This document shows, in pieces, positions 42,030 to 52,188 of a stretch of DNA of 64,000 nt. Location of the stretch: contig CAMLPV010000012.1 in assembly GCA_946482005.1 (NCBI GenBank), forward strand, positions 1 through 64,000. The letters run 5' to 3'. The notes beneath the pieces were generated by a model, which was not told the DNA's origin, made no database searches, and worked only from the letters and a program-made list of their open reading frames with translations. Source of the stretch: an uncultured Gilliamella sp. GTDB lineage: Bacteria > Pseudomonadota > Gammaproteobacteria > Enterobacterales > Orbaceae. The position numbers and the translations under genes were made by a program. The stretch's first letter is position 1. Each line of letters opens with the position of its first letter.

Positions 42030-42455
42030 TCAGTTTTTAGGTGTTTTACGACTATATCTTAACCGAGCTTTACCATCTGACATAAAATAAGTACCATATC
42101 GAACCAATCCGCCCTCTTTAAAAAAGCAAGTCATTTCATATGCTAATACCATGTTATCATTATTTTTTTCATCAATATTGATGTTAATGGCTTGTAGCCT
42201 TGGTTCATAGGTTAATAACGTTTGCTCAATTGCCCGCATTAAAACATAAGCTGAGGAAGGCAATGCTTGAAAAACTGTCGACATATCTGGTAATCCATAA
42301 TCAGGCATATGCATAATTGCACCTGCCCGACTATTTAAAATACGCTCAATGTTATCCATTACACTAATAACGGTTTGTTCATTTTCAGACACATCTTCAA
42401 TGGGTATTCCTGATTCAAAATAACCATATAATATGTCGTATAAAGATGCGCCCAT
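42030..42455 (-). CDS. tssE: T6SS baseplate subunit TssE (gp25-like)
   Basis: Wedge component of the type VI baseplate, homologous to phage T4 gp25, 141 residues. The gp25 family motif YEPRL, with Glu and Arg needed for sheath nucleation, is near residue 84, followed by INIDEKN and the C-terminal strand region LRYSRK. Coupled to tssJ by a TAATG junction. It is the last gene of the locus. Confidence 0.93.
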   Translation of the reverse strand: MGASLYDILYGYFESGIPIEDVSENEQTVISVMDNIERILNSRAGAIMHMPDYGLPDMSTVFQALPSSAYVLMRAIEQTLLTYEPRLQAININIDEKNNDNMVLAYEMTCFFKEGGLVRYGTYFMSDGKARLRYSRKTPKN

Positions 42456-42970
42456 TAATCTTTATCCACTAATTTAATGATGTATTTACTTGCTTCTATT
42501 TTACGTGCTTTAGTTATGCGTAAATCAGAGCGTTTTAGTACTAATCGCCAATTATCCGCTTTTAAATCAGGATCGTTATAAAGAGCAACTACCGCAGCAA
42601 AATTTGCTCTACTGTCAAAAGGTATTTCGATTGAAGCAGAAGTATCAGGTTTTAACACAATTTCTTTAGTATCAAGTAACGTTGCTTTCAACTCATCATT
42701 ATCTTGATCAACCAGATTTTGATAAGACGCAGATTTAAATGCAGTATCTTTAGTTAATTGATAAATTCGAATAACAACAGGAGATGATTTCTCTTCGTCA
42801 TCAAGATTTAATTCAGCTCTAGCTGTTATATCTAAGTGTAATGTTTTAATATCCCATGAAAAAATGCTGTTTCCAATACTTGTTGCGCCTTTCTTTACGC
42901 CTTGTGCTATACCACATCCACTTAAACAGATAGTTAATAGACAAATAATAAATAAATTAATTCGTTTCAT
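42455..42970 (-). CDS. tssJ: T6SS outer-membrane lipoprotein TssJ
   Basis: Lipoprotein that ties TssM to the outer membrane and starts membrane-complex assembly. It has 171 residues. The lipobox is ICLSGC (lipid Cys about residue 19) followed by Gly at +2, compatible with outer-membrane sorting. The beta-sandwich domain runs from LHLDITARAELNLDDE to the end. It overlaps tssE by one base and follows tssG by 15. Confidence 0.92.
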   Translation of the reverse strand: MKRINLFIICLLTICLSGCGIAQGVKKGATSIGNSIFSWDIKTLHLDITARAELNLDDEEKSSPVVIRIYQLTKDTAFKSASYQNLVDQDNDELKATLLDTKEIVLKPDTSASIEIPFDSRANFAAVVALYNDPDLKADNWRLVLKRSDLRITKARKIEASKYIIKLVDKD

Positions 42971-42985
42971 ACTTATTCCTTTTTT

Positions 42986-44029
42986 TTATGCTGTATAATC
43001 AATTCCACAATAGTGACCTAAATTTACAGCTACCTTATCTTGAATATACTCGCCATTTTCTGTCATTTTGGTTAATGATGCCGTCTGTCCTAAACGACAA
43101 TTTTTTGATATTAGCTGGCTACGCGGCAAAAAATTTCGCTTAATATAAAGTGTAATTTTAGCATCAACTTGATAACCTAAATATGCACGCATCAATGCCA
43201 TAAGATCCTTATATAACTGCCCATCAGGGAGTAAATCCACAATCTGATCTTCATGTTGAGGCGTTATGGCTATATGAATTGTTTGATTACATTCTTTAAA
43301 GCGAGATCCTAATACAGCACCACCATCTAAACCTATTCTGTTTGTTTTACCACCGACTTGAGCTGGATTTTCAATGGAATGCCAAGTAGGATAGAATTCC
43401 GTTATTTCAACTTTGGCATCACTAACTATTACTCTTGTTAAACCAGCAATACCTTCAGCTGTTCGTGTTTTTTGCGTAACTAGACCTAACAGGGCTAAAA
43501 ATCGCGAAGCAGGTGAACCGATTTGTTCACTAGTCCCTTTTATTATAAGACCCGTTAGTCCAAGCAGACACTGAGATATAGAATCTTTACCACCATTTAT
43601 AAAACAGGCAGGATAATGATATTTCAACCAAATTCGGTAAAATTGTGTTATAAATCGATGGTTGAATATATCTAAAAAATCGGTCATTGCATGATAGTTT
43701 TCTTCACGTCGGATAATATTGTGCAATAACCCAAAAGGTAATACTGCATCGACACCATACAAACCTAAAAAGCGAGTTCTTACAGTTGCCGGGCGATTTA
43801 AATACGGCGATCTTTCAATATACTGCAACTCGCTAGCAGGAAATGACATATTAATTGATGGTGCAAAGCGTAAAGGATCACCCGTTGGCGTTTCCGATTT
43901 TCCGAGTATAGGTTCTTTAGCATAGAGTTGCTCAAGTAACTGACAAAAACGATAAAAATTGATTTTTGGCAGTACTTTTTCAAGCTCCTGCATTAAAGGG
44001 CTACTTTCGATATTTTGCTCTGATTCCAT
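42986..44029 (-). CDS. tssG: T6SS baseplate subunit TssG
   Basis: Wedge component that pairs with two TssF. The protein has 347 residues (family about 300-350). It shows the TssG opening (INFYRFCQLLEQLY), SFPASELQYIE near residue 60, FGLLGLYG-type segments (RFLGLYGVDAVLPFGLLHNI, about 85-105) and the C-terminal LGQTASL. It overlaps tssF by 37 bases, so the stoichiometric pair is translationally coupled. Confidence 0.93.
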   Translation of the reverse strand: MESEQNIESSPLMQELEKVLPKINFYRFCQLLEQLYAKEPILGKSETPTGDPLRFAPSINMSFPASELQYIERSPYLNRPATVRTRFLGLYGVDAVLPFGLLHNIIRREENYHAMTDFLDIFNHRFITQFYRIWLKYHYPACFINGGKDSISQCLLGLTGLIIKGTSEQIGSPASRFLALLGLVTQKTRTAEGIAGLTRVIVSDAKVEITEFYPTWHSIENPAQVGGKTNRIGLDGGAVLGSRFKECNQTIHIAITPQHEDQIVDLLPDGQLYKDLMALMRAYLGYQVDAKITLYIKRNFLPRSQLISKNCRLGQTASLTKMTENGEYIQDKVAVNLGHYCGIDYTA

Positions 44030-45756
44030 ACTATTTTATTTCCAACAGGTAGAAGATTAATGACTAATTGAGTAAATAAATTAACGTCAGCATATAGAGC
44101 AAAAAATTGATGTAATAACTCACCAAAAAGCATCACATCACCTTCGCCAGTAAACTGGAAACTATTTATAGTTACTTCGATCTCTATTCCCCTTTGTAAC
44201 ATTCCTTTTTCAATCCGTTTTATCATTCTATGAGATACATCGACGATACCTTCTAAGCGTCGACGATTAAGCTCATTTTCTGTCCAATCATATAATGCAA
44301 GCGTTCCCCTTAATACTTCTGCATTGATTAATGACAAATAATTTGGTGCTAAATGCGATAATACTCGCCAATGAAAGCGATCCTCGGTTGGCGGATAACA
44401 AGGCAACGTTGGTGAGCATAAATTTCTAACACTTGAAATACTATTTTGTGAACTACTCAGTGATTGTATCCGTGCATTACTTAACGTTTTCCGAGGCAAC
44501 ATGCCATTGGTACCAGTAACGCGTAATGATAACGTTTCAGTTTCAAGAGATTGACCTTTATCCCAAATTTTACCGCCCAAAACTAACCAAGTTTCATGTA
44601 ATCCAGAAGCACCTTTTCGAACATGAGTATGATAATATCTTTCTGGTGCATCATGACGTAACATACCGCCCCTATGCTTAAAGCTAGTAAAAGGTACATA
44701 ACTATAACGACCGCTACGAGTTATAGCTTCAACGTTTTCAACTGAGTAAATTTCAATGTGTCCATCTTGACGTAATAATGGTCTAAGCAGATATTCACTT
44801 TCTAATTGATTAACTACAATAGGATCTGCTTCCATATCAAATAAATTTATAACTGGCACACAATGTAATCGAATGTTATCCTTATTAAAAGGCATATCAC
44901 TTGGCCACGTTTGACTTAGAACAATTTCAATATCAATATATTCACAACCTTCTGGGACATTACGAATATTAAGTCCATGCAGATCGACAAACATAAATTT
45001 TTCACGAAACGCAAAATATTCTAATAATAATTGATAGCCTGCAAAAGCATTATCTGGTTTTAACCATAAGCGATCTTCTTCACTAAAGCCTACCGGCGTT
45101 ATTTTTCCTTGAAAATGGACTATTTCATTAGGTTGATTAGAATAGCGCAACTGTATAGCTGAAACTTGATGAGTTAATGCATGGTGTAAAGCTGATGCGA
45201 TTGGGGCATCTGCATTTAAATAGAGTCGTAATTTAGATAAATCAACTTGTTCAAAATCAATTAGTTCACCAAAACCTAAACGAATGTTGATAATGCTTCG
45301 TCCATCTTGGTGTACCCCTAATCTTACTTGATTGATTTTAACAGGTTGCAGAGTTACTGGTTGAGTTGTTCTAAACGGACACTTTGTTCCTGTCGGTCCA
45401 AGTGGTTCGGTTTGAACTTGTAACCCTTTGGGGATAACTTCCAAACGTGATAATGTGGAGTAATTGGGTGTTAGCTCAATAATCGATAATGAGGGTATTA
45501 ATCGTAAATAATGAGGCCATAACAAACTCACAAGGCTCTCTGTTAATTCTGGTAAATCATCATCAATTTTTTGACGCAATCGCCCTGTCAAAAAAGCAAA
45601 ACCCTCAAATAATCTTTCAACATATGGATCACGATCACCAACACGATCTAAATTCAATTGACCTGCTCTATCAGGATGAATTTTGGCAAATTCTTTCCCC
45701 GCTTCCCGCAAGTAACGCATTTCTGACTCATAATAGCGTAAAATCAAATCATCCAT
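43993..45756 (-). CDS. tssF: T6SS baseplate subunit TssF
   Basis: Largest wedge protein of the baseplate, 587 residues. Diagnostic opening: YYESEMRYLREAGKEFAKIHP, DRDPYVERLFEGFAFLTGRL and the following IDDDLPELTESLVSLLWPHY (first 75 residues). The C-terminal part is intact to the VINLLPVGNKIVW segment. It follows tssA by 52 bases and overlaps tssG. Confidence 0.95.
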   Translation of the reverse strand: MDDLILRYYESEMRYLREAGKEFAKIHPDRAGQLNLDRVGDRDPYVERLFEGFAFLTGRLRQKIDDDLPELTESLVSLLWPHYLRLIPSLSIIELTPNYSTLSRLEVIPKGLQVQTEPLGPTGTKCPFRTTQPVTLQPVKINQVRLGVHQDGRSIINIRLGFGELIDFEQVDLSKLRLYLNADAPIASALHHALTHQVSAIQLRYSNQPNEIVHFQGKITPVGFSEEDRLWLKPDNAFAGYQLLLEYFAFREKFMFVDLHGLNIRNVPEGCEYIDIEIVLSQTWPSDMPFNKDNIRLHCVPVINLFDMEADPIVVNQLESEYLLRPLLRQDGHIEIYSVENVEAITRSGRYSYVPFTSFKHRGGMLRHDAPERYYHTHVRKGASGLHETWLVLGGKIWDKGQSLETETLSLRVTGTNGMLPRKTLSNARIQSLSSSQNSISSVRNLCSPTLPCYPPTEDRFHWRVLSHLAPNYLSLINAEVLRGTLALYDWTENELNRRRLEGIVDVSHRMIKRIEKGMLQRGIEIEVTINSFQFTGEGDVMLFGELLHQFFALYADVNLFTQLVINLLPVGNKIVWNQSKISKVAL

Positions 45757-45808
45757 TTTTTATCTCTTTAGTTTTATATTTTTCTAACGTCACTCTTTTA
45801 TTAAAAGT

Positions 45809-47413
45809 TTAAATCACACTTAGTGCCCTAGCTGGATTGAGCTGCATGAGTTCATGTTGCAAATTCTCTATTTGTTCACCAAAATTTTTATTATTATCTT
45901 TCTGTAGATTTTTTTGTTTAATTAATTTGAGTAAAAATCTTTTAATATCAAATAATAGTTCAGGTTCCCATTGTAACAAAGTAATTGATTGCTGTTGATT
46001 GTTTAATCCAGTTAGTAATGTTAATGCAATATCTTGTTTTCCTAATTGTTCCGCAACTCTTGCTTGCGTATATTGTAATAAATATTGTTGTTTAGGAGAA
46101 CGCAATGATGGCAAACTTTGTATCCATTGGAATGCATGTTCTAGGCTTTCTGCATGAGCTAATTCTAAAGCTTGTTTTTCAATCTCACCCCAATCATTTT
46201 CACCCGATACAGCAATAGGTTGAATACTATCACCTTCACCTAAATTATGTATACGAGCATCACTGGCAATCCAGCTTAATGTTTCATCGTCAGCAAAAGG
46301 CATACCATTGTCAAAATAGAGGTTTTCAATTCCATGTAAACGCTCCAACATTAAGCCAATATCTGTTAAATAAATATCAGCCCATGACTGATAAGGCTCA
46401 CCCATTTTTTTCAAGGCTAAAACAGAAGCACGTTGCAGATCTAACCAAAAATGATTTGCACTTTCCATAAAAGCACTTTCAACACGTTCGAAAAGTGTTG
46501 ACCATTGCTTCTGAAGAATCAATCGATTAATATTTTGTTTAAGTTCTGCTCTTGGAGCTGGTAATCTTGTTTTACCTTTAGAATCAACAGGTGGCAAATC
46601 TACAATCATATCCCAGCGGATTACTCGCAAAAAACGTCCTGCAGCCAGATACCCTTCAGGATTTTCTCGTAAAAATGCTGCCATTTTTCGAGCTTGGTCA
46701 AGTAAATCTCGTTGAGAACTAATTTTTATTTCAACGTTACTTTGTTGTACTTCTGAAGCAGGTACAGGATTGGCCGTCGCTTGAGACGGTTGTTCTTCTT
46801 TTGTAGTTTTAACTGGTTGTTTTGCTATATTGCCAAAAAAATGAACTAACGCCGATAAATTAGGTGGTGGTGTTGACTGATTAGGCGTTTCAGAATCAAA
46901 TAATTTTTGACAACTACTATCTATCTGACTTAACGCAGTGATAATACGACTTAAATACTCATCACTTATAGGTTGTAACTGTGTTAACTGTTCTATAAAA
47001 CGAGCATTAGTAAGCCATTCAATGGCATTTTTGCGTATATTAGGTCTTGACGGATAAATCAATGAACCAAATTTATCAAGCAAACAAGCCAATATTTCAA
47101 GACCTTCAGCAAAACCTTCTACACCATCTTGATATAATCGTGCTAAACAATAATATGTAGCCACACGAATATCTTTACTACTTCGTTTTAGTAAGTTTTC
47201 ACTCTCAACAATAACAAACGCATAATCTATACCAGATATTTTTGCAATTTGTTCTTTAATATCTTGAAAAGTATCATGATAAGTCAGATCTTCACCAGTT
47301 GGTTTATCTGGATTGATTGGTTGTAACCAATCAATCCAAGTTTGATTTAACTCTTGTATCACTTTGCTCTGATCATCAGTACCTGTAAAACGGCTTAATA
47401 ATTGACTAAACAT
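45809..47413 (-). CDS. tssA: T6SS tail-assembly chaperone TssA
   Basis: Ring protein that primes the baseplate and caps the growing sheath. It has 534 residues. The N-terminal ImpA domain is visible (PTGEDLTYHDTFQDIKEQIA, YYCLARLYQDGVEGFAEGL, WLTNARFIEQL, about 37-160), then a Gln/Pro-rich linker (about 200-230) and a long helical C-terminal half, the pattern of TssA proteins with an extended C-terminal domain. It follows tssM by 27 bases. Confidence 0.9.
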   Translation of the reverse strand: MFSQLLSRFTGTDDQSKVIQELNQTWIDWLQPINPDKPTGEDLTYHDTFQDIKEQIAKISGIDYAFVIVESENLLKRSSKDIRVATYYCLARLYQDGVEGFAEGLEILACLLDKFGSLIYPSRPNIRKNAIEWLTNARFIEQLTQLQPISDEYLSRIITALSQIDSSCQKLFDSETPNQSTPPPNLSALVHFFGNIAKQPVKTTKEEQPSQATANPVPASEVQQSNVEIKISSQRDLLDQARKMAAFLRENPEGYLAAGRFLRVIRWDMIVDLPPVDSKGKTRLPAPRAELKQNINRLILQKQWSTLFERVESAFMESANHFWLDLQRASVLALKKMGEPYQSWADIYLTDIGLMLERLHGIENLYFDNGMPFADDETLSWIASDARIHNLGEGDSIQPIAVSGENDWGEIEKQALELAHAESLEHAFQWIQSLPSLRSPKQQYLLQYTQARVAEQLGKQDIALTLLTGLNNQQQSITLLQWEPELLFDIKRFLLKLIKQKNLQKDNNKNFGEQIENLQHELMQLNPARALSVI

Positions 47414-47440
47414 AACATTAATCCAATATTAAATATAACA

Positions 47441-50400
47441 TTATTCAAATACATTTTGTGGTAAAGTAAAATTGCGTAATTTCAATAACGTTAATGGTCC
47501 ACCACCTAGTTGTGTTCTTAAAACATATCTAAGTTTATTACCGTCTTTAGCTTCCCAAACCAATTCATATCGACTGGAATCCAACGGTTTAATTGATGCT
47601 GATTCAAGTAATCTGATCCATGCCCAATCACCATTATAGTACTGATATAACCTTAAACCTGAATTATTACTACTCCAACTAAGCTGTGAATATGGTGCAT
47701 ATCCATCACCTGGCCAATTAAAACGTTGCCAAGTAGGTACTTGATTGAAATACTCAAGTTTCTGCTTATTAATTATTAATTCTGTTTTAGCGGTACTTGC
47801 TCCTGTACGAGGCATTAGATCGAATGATAAGGATACATCACCTGTTTCAAGTACTTCTGCGGAAAGTTCATTAAATAAGTTTAGTGCTTCAAGAAATTTA
47901 GGTGAAAAATTAAGACCTTGAGCATTAACATTATTTACAACCCACATACCACCTTTTTTATCTAATACACCATTTAATTCACTGATAATAAATTTATCTA
48001 TAATGCCAGTATCAGCTCGAATAAAACGAGCTAATTCAGGCAAAGAAGCTTCGTTTTCACTATTTTTAAAAGGATAGCGACCAGCGAAAGACTTTTTCCA
48101 CTGACTGACAACATAGTTTTGCCAAATATCATTAAAACTTTCTGCTGCTGGAGTCAATACTACTTGCCATGATTGTTCTAATGGTTTTTTGAATAAATTA
48201 TAACTAAATCCTGACCACTCTTTTCCTAAATTAGCAGCGATTAAATTACCGTAATCTCGGGTTTCAGTTAAATCAACTGACGTGCCTTTAAACACACTTT
48301 TAGCTAATTCTTGCATCATAGTTTGTGGTTCAGCACTATTAGCTATATTTTGTAATTTCAATCGCACTTGAGTGATACGCGACAAATAGGTCTCTAAAGA
48401 TAGACCATTGGCATTATCATTTCTTAACAAACTAACAATAGGTGCGAATGTCTCTGTTAAAGGACCCGTTGCTTCATTGTTCTTTTTAGACATTCCAGTT
48501 GATGATTTATTGTTATTAATAAGCTCTTTAGCTGAACGTAATATATTACTGGATAAACCGTCTTCGCTATACGCTACCTCTGATTGGTACTTAACCGCAT
48601 TTACCAATGCGACTAAAGGAGATTGTCTAGTATCAGCAAGTATTGTTAGCTGTTCAATGACATCTGTTACATTATCAGATTGACGCCATTCTATAGCATT
48701 CAAAAAGTTCAACCATGCAGCACCATATTCACTAAAATATAGTTCGGTAAGTTGTTTTTTTAATGATTCAGACGAAATCGACTTAGGTAATGAATTATCT
48801 CCATCACTTAAAACCCAATCAATTTGTTCTTGGCGGAGTTTAGAGACTTCATTTATTTCCTGCTTAATTGTATTTTCCCAAGCTTTTCGTGTATAAATGC
48901 CTGGTAGATCTTCCTTACTAAAAAATAGTAAATGATTATCAAATCCATCAAGTAATTGATTCAAACTTTGATCTGCATAATTCTGACTAGCTTGTTGGAT
49001 CATCTTTTTATAAATTGAGTTAACCGCATTTTGTGCGCCAATTTTATTAATTAATATTTGGCGAGCATTTTTTACTAATGATGCATCTTCTTTTTGTGCC
49101 CACTTAGGATTAAGATTTAATGATTGACCCCAAAAACGAACCAGATCAGGCATTAATCTTTGCCAATTACCATCACTAATGTCTTTCGGTGCATTCCATC
49201 TTTTAGTTGCAAATTGACTTAGATATTCACCATCACTTTTATCAGCACGACTCATCATCAGGTATACTTTTAATACATCATATGCCGATTCAACTAACTC
49301 GTCTCGGTGAGGATCATCTGGTGGTAATTGTGTTAATAACTCTAAATAATCCGTCATTATATCTTTAAATGGCACAACAATATTACGTAAGTTTGTTGTG
49401 TAATAGCTTGACCACAATTTTTTCAATAATTTACCATCGTGATTCAAACCAAAACGGTAAGATAAAGGTGCGCCTTTTTGTTGACGGTACAATAATTGTT
49501 CTAATCTTTGTTGTAATTGATATTGTATTTGTAATCTTGAAGTATAATCTTTAGTAGCGGAATCATCAGCATTTTTGGCCAGTTTGATACTATCTTCAAT
49601 TAATGATTGGTTCCGGAAATAAGATGTGAGCATAGCACATCCTGTCATGATCATAGATATAAATAAAACATAACAAGAAATTGCTCCCCAATTTAATCCA
49701 AGTCTTCGTCCTACATTTGTTTTTGCGTCATCAATGATTGACTGCCAAGTTGGTGTCATAAAGAAATGGTTTAAATCATAAAACTCTTGTTCTTCCGTTG
49801 GCTTCGATGACTGATGAGGCATAAAAAATAACCCACGAAGATTTGGAGCGTAACGAAGTGAAATCAATGAGCTCAAATATCGTTTGATTTTATCAATATC
49901 GTTTTTGACCAGATTCTGGCTTAACTGAAGCAAATAGGCATAATGAGAATTTTCTTTTACCTGTTGTATACCTCGTTGACAACATTCAGCTGCCAATTGT
50001 TTTAATGATAAATCCGCAGAGTCAACGATGCTATTTTTAGATGAAGAGAAAGTTATCCCAACGCTTTGCTCAATTCTTCCTTCTTGTGACCATTCACTTG
50101 TCTGTCCTGATACTAAATAGAGCGGAGCAGACCATCTTAAAATTTTATCGCGGGATCTGAGTTGCAATATAGTTTTTTCAACTAAAACTTGTTGTTGTCG
50201 AGTATTATCAAGATAATTTTTTGAAACCGCCCAGATGATTGCATCTAGTGGTTTATGATAAAATGGCAAACAACGTGAGAAATGTTTCTTTAATGTTTTC
50301 ATCCAAGGAATATTTACTTCACTTGAAACATCCCCGCCATAAACCATTAGTGTTTGACCACTTAACTGCCATTTCGCTTGTTGTAAATTAGGGAATAATG

Positions 50401-50782
50401 TTTCTATATCGGATGATGACCCAATAACCAAACATTTTCGAACTTTATAACGCCAAAACAGACCGTAACGCGATTGACACTGATTCTTTATTTCTGAAAA
50501 TTCAGGAAAAGTAATAACTTTTTTTACAGGTTTTTTTTCAGCAGGATTTAAAGATTCACGCTTAACTTTATCCTTAGCCCATATTTTACGATTGTTGGTA
50601 ATAATAACAGGTGTTAATAACAAGCCAAGCAATAAAAGCATCGCTTGCAACCATATAGAAAATTTCTGTCCTGTTGTTACATATCCTAAACCCGCTCCCC
50701 AGAAAAAAAGTCCAGCAGCTAGAATTAGTGCTCCTAATAATATAATGAAAATTAATCCAATCAGTTTCCATTTATTTTTCAT
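47441..50782 (-). CDS. tssM: T6SS inner-membrane protein TssM (IcmF)
   Basis: Spans the inner membrane and periplasm and joins TssL to TssJ. It has 1113 residues: two N-terminal membrane helices (about 6-30 and 41-62), a cytoplasmic domain, a third helix (about 367-388), then a long periplasmic part rich in helices with a C-terminal beta domain (ELIINKQKLEYFNQVPTW onward). In the IcmF nucleotide-binding position, residues 117-130 read CLVIGSSSDIETLF with no GKS/GKT, so Walker A is lost. GGGAG precedes the start; it overlaps the upstream gene by 11 bases. Confidence 0.93.
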   Translation of the reverse strand: MKNKWKLIGLIFIILLGALILAAGLFFWGAGLGYVTTGQKFSIWLQAMLLLLGLLLTPVIITNNRKIWAKDKVKRESLNPAEKKPVKKVITFPEFSEIKNQCQSRYGLFWRYKVRKCLVIGSSSDIETLFPNLQQAKWQLSGQTLMVYGGDVSSEVNIPWMKTLKKHFSRCLPFYHKPLDAIIWAVSKNYLDNTRQQQVLVEKTILQLRSRDKILRWSAPLYLVSGQTSEWSQEGRIEQSVGITFSSSKNSIVDSADLSLKQLAAECCQRGIQQVKENSHYAYLLQLSQNLVKNDIDKIKRYLSSLISLRYAPNLRGLFFMPHQSSKPTEEQEFYDLNHFFMTPTWQSIIDDAKTNVGRRLGLNWGAISCYVLFISMIMTGCAMLTSYFRNQSLIEDSIKLAKNADDSATKDYTSRLQIQYQLQQRLEQLLYRQQKGAPLSYRFGLNHDGKLLKKLWSSYYTTNLRNIVVPFKDIMTDYLELLTQLPPDDPHRDELVESAYDVLKVYLMMSRADKSDGEYLSQFATKRWNAPKDISDGNWQRLMPDLVRFWGQSLNLNPKWAQKEDASLVKNARQILINKIGAQNAVNSIYKKMIQQASQNYADQSLNQLLDGFDNHLLFFSKEDLPGIYTRKAWENTIKQEINEVSKLRQEQIDWVLSDGDNSLPKSISSESLKKQLTELYFSEYGAAWLNFLNAIEWRQSDNVTDVIEQLTILADTRQSPLVALVNAVKYQSEVAYSEDGLSSNILRSAKELINNNKSSTGMSKKNNEATGPLTETFAPIVSLLRNDNANGLSLETYLSRITQVRLKLQNIANSAEPQTMMQELAKSVFKGTSVDLTETRDYGNLIAANLGKEWSGFSYNLFKKPLEQSWQVVLTPAAESFNDIWQNYVVSQWKKSFAGRYPFKNSENEASLPELARFIRADTGIIDKFIISELNGVLDKKGGMWVVNNVNAQGLNFSPKFLEALNLFNELSAEVLETGDVSLSFDLMPRTGASTAKTELIINKQKLEYFNQVPTWQRFNWPGDGYAPYSQLSWSSNNSGLRLYQYYNGDWAWIRLLESASIKPLDSSRYELVWEAKDGNKLRYVLRTQLGGGPLTLLKLRNFTLPQNVFE

Positions 50783-51917
50783 TTACGACTCCCGACGTAC
50801 TACCCGTCAAAATTGAAAGTAACCATTTGTTATGACTATATGCAGTCATAAGATTATTTTGGTTAGTGAGCATAACCATTTCACATCCCATAGCCAACGA
50901 AAGCCAAAAACTTAACACATTCTGATTACCAATAAACCTTTCTAATTTAACTAAATTGGTTGGGGAAATTTTTTGATGTGATAATAATGTTGTAATTTCT
51001 GTTTGTTGTTTATTATCCATATTAGCAAACCAAAGCTGTTTTACTTGCTTTATTGCATGTTGCATATCTATCATTTGGCTAATAGCATTATCAAGTTCTG
51101 TTGCTATCATTGGTCTCAAGATTTCAACTTTCGCACTATTTATTCCCAAATCTTGGCAATGTTGTTTGCTTGTTGCTAAAAAAGCACACAAAAATGCCGA
51201 GTTTGATGAGATAGTATTATTGATAATAACAAGTTGAAGACTCGCTTGTGAGTCATCTATCATTTCTTGTAGTATTTCAACATTAACATTATCTGATATA
51301 TGCTGTGTTAACTTATATTTCCATGGCAGTTGTGCTGTTTGATAAGCATTATTAATATCTTCTTCTAAAAGAACATTTGATTCAAATGATGTATAAATAG
51401 TGATATTAATTGTTTCTTTTTCCGGTAAATCAAGTAACAATTTACGTAAAGATAAAAAAACTTCTTCAAGATATATGTTAATATTAAACTCGTCACCAAA
51501 CTCTAATGATTTATTGACTTCTGTTGGTATATTTACACCGTCATTTAAGATGTCTTGTGCAGTTAGATGATTAGGTAAAACATAATAGCTATCAAGAATC
51601 ACTAAAGATTTCATTGCCCAGTTTTTCCAATTTTCTTCAATGTTTTTTTGTTCTAACTGCCATATTTCATATTCTTCTTGAGCTAAACCATATATATATA
51701 ATCGTATACTAACAGCAATCCCAGTAATTACTGTTGGAATAATTGTAGCAGATATCCAAAATATCCACTGTGAACCATAGTTTTCATTCGGCCAAATTAA
51801 AATAAGCAGAATAGTTGTGATAAAACTCAGAACTATAAAAAATAGATACCATCTACTGCGATGTAATTTTAACGGTGGTTTTAATGGATTAACTACCCTA
51901 GGTTTAGGCCAAGACAT
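50772..51917 (-). CDS. T6SS-linked two-helix membrane protein, unknown
   Basis: 381 residues from ATG at 51917 (a TTG at 51929 lies too close to the GGAG to be favoured). Opening MSWPKPRVVNPLKPPLKLHR, then two membrane helices (about 24-45 and 52-74, WYLFFIVLSFITTILLILIW and the next segment), then a soluble mainly helical region with no recognised motif. The slot between a PAAR gene and tssM is occupied by a similar unnamed gene in enteric T6SS loci as I recall them, so a structural or accessory role is more likely than an effector. Not in the core Tss set. Confidence 0.7.
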   Translation of the reverse strand: MSWPKPRVVNPLKPPLKLHRSRWYLFFIVLSFITTILLILIWPNENYGSQWIFWISATIIPTVITGIAVSIRLYIYGLAQEEYEIWQLEQKNIEENWKNWAMKSLVILDSYYVLPNHLTAQDILNDGVNIPTEVNKSLEFGDEFNINIYLEEVFLSLRKLLLDLPEKETINITIYTSFESNVLLEEDINNAYQTAQLPWKYKLTQHISDNVNVEILQEMIDDSQASLQLVIINNTISSNSAFLCAFLATSKQHCQDLGINSAKVEILRPMIATELDNAISQMIDMQHAIKQVKQLWFANMDNKQQTEITTLLSHQKISPTNLVKLERFIGNQNVLSFWLSLAMGCEMVMLTNQNNLMTAYSHNKWLLSILTGSTSGVVNEK

Positions 51918-51921
51918 AATA

Positions 51922-52188
51922 CTAGTCAATCTCCGATGTACTTAGTGTTGAAATCACTTTACAACCGCATTCACATGTACATTGATCCACGACAACTGGT
52001 TTACCGTCAGAAAAACAAGTCGTTGAAGCTTCAATAATTTTATTTACGCCATGTCCTTTCTTAGGACAGCTAACTAGATCACCTAATAGAGCTGCTGGTT
52101 TCCCTTCTACAATCATTGTTGAAGAAGCAGAAATAACCGCCCCACCATGAGTTGTAGGATCACCTAATCGAACCACGTTTTTTCCCAT
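51922..52188 (-). CDS. PAAR-domain T6SS spike tip
   Basis: An 88-residue PAAR protein with no effector extension, expected to cap a VgrG trimer. It starts MGKNVVRLGDPTTHGG; candidate zinc ligands are His14, His46 and the cysteines Cys41, Cys58. The tail holds four more cysteines at 70, 72, 74 and 76 (CTCECGC), more than usual. AAGGGA precedes the start. No vgrG is next to it. Confidence 0.9.
   Translation of the reverse strand: MGKNVVRLGDPTTHGGAVISASSTMIVEGKPAALLGDLVSCPKKGHGVNKIIEASTTCFSDGKPVVVDQCTCECGCKVISTLSTSEID

Noticed and set aside
50772-51917. Unknown T6SS protein as a toxin or immunity protein
   Set aside because: Two N-terminal membrane helices, operon position before tssM and overlap with it favour a structural or accessory part; no toxin motif seen.
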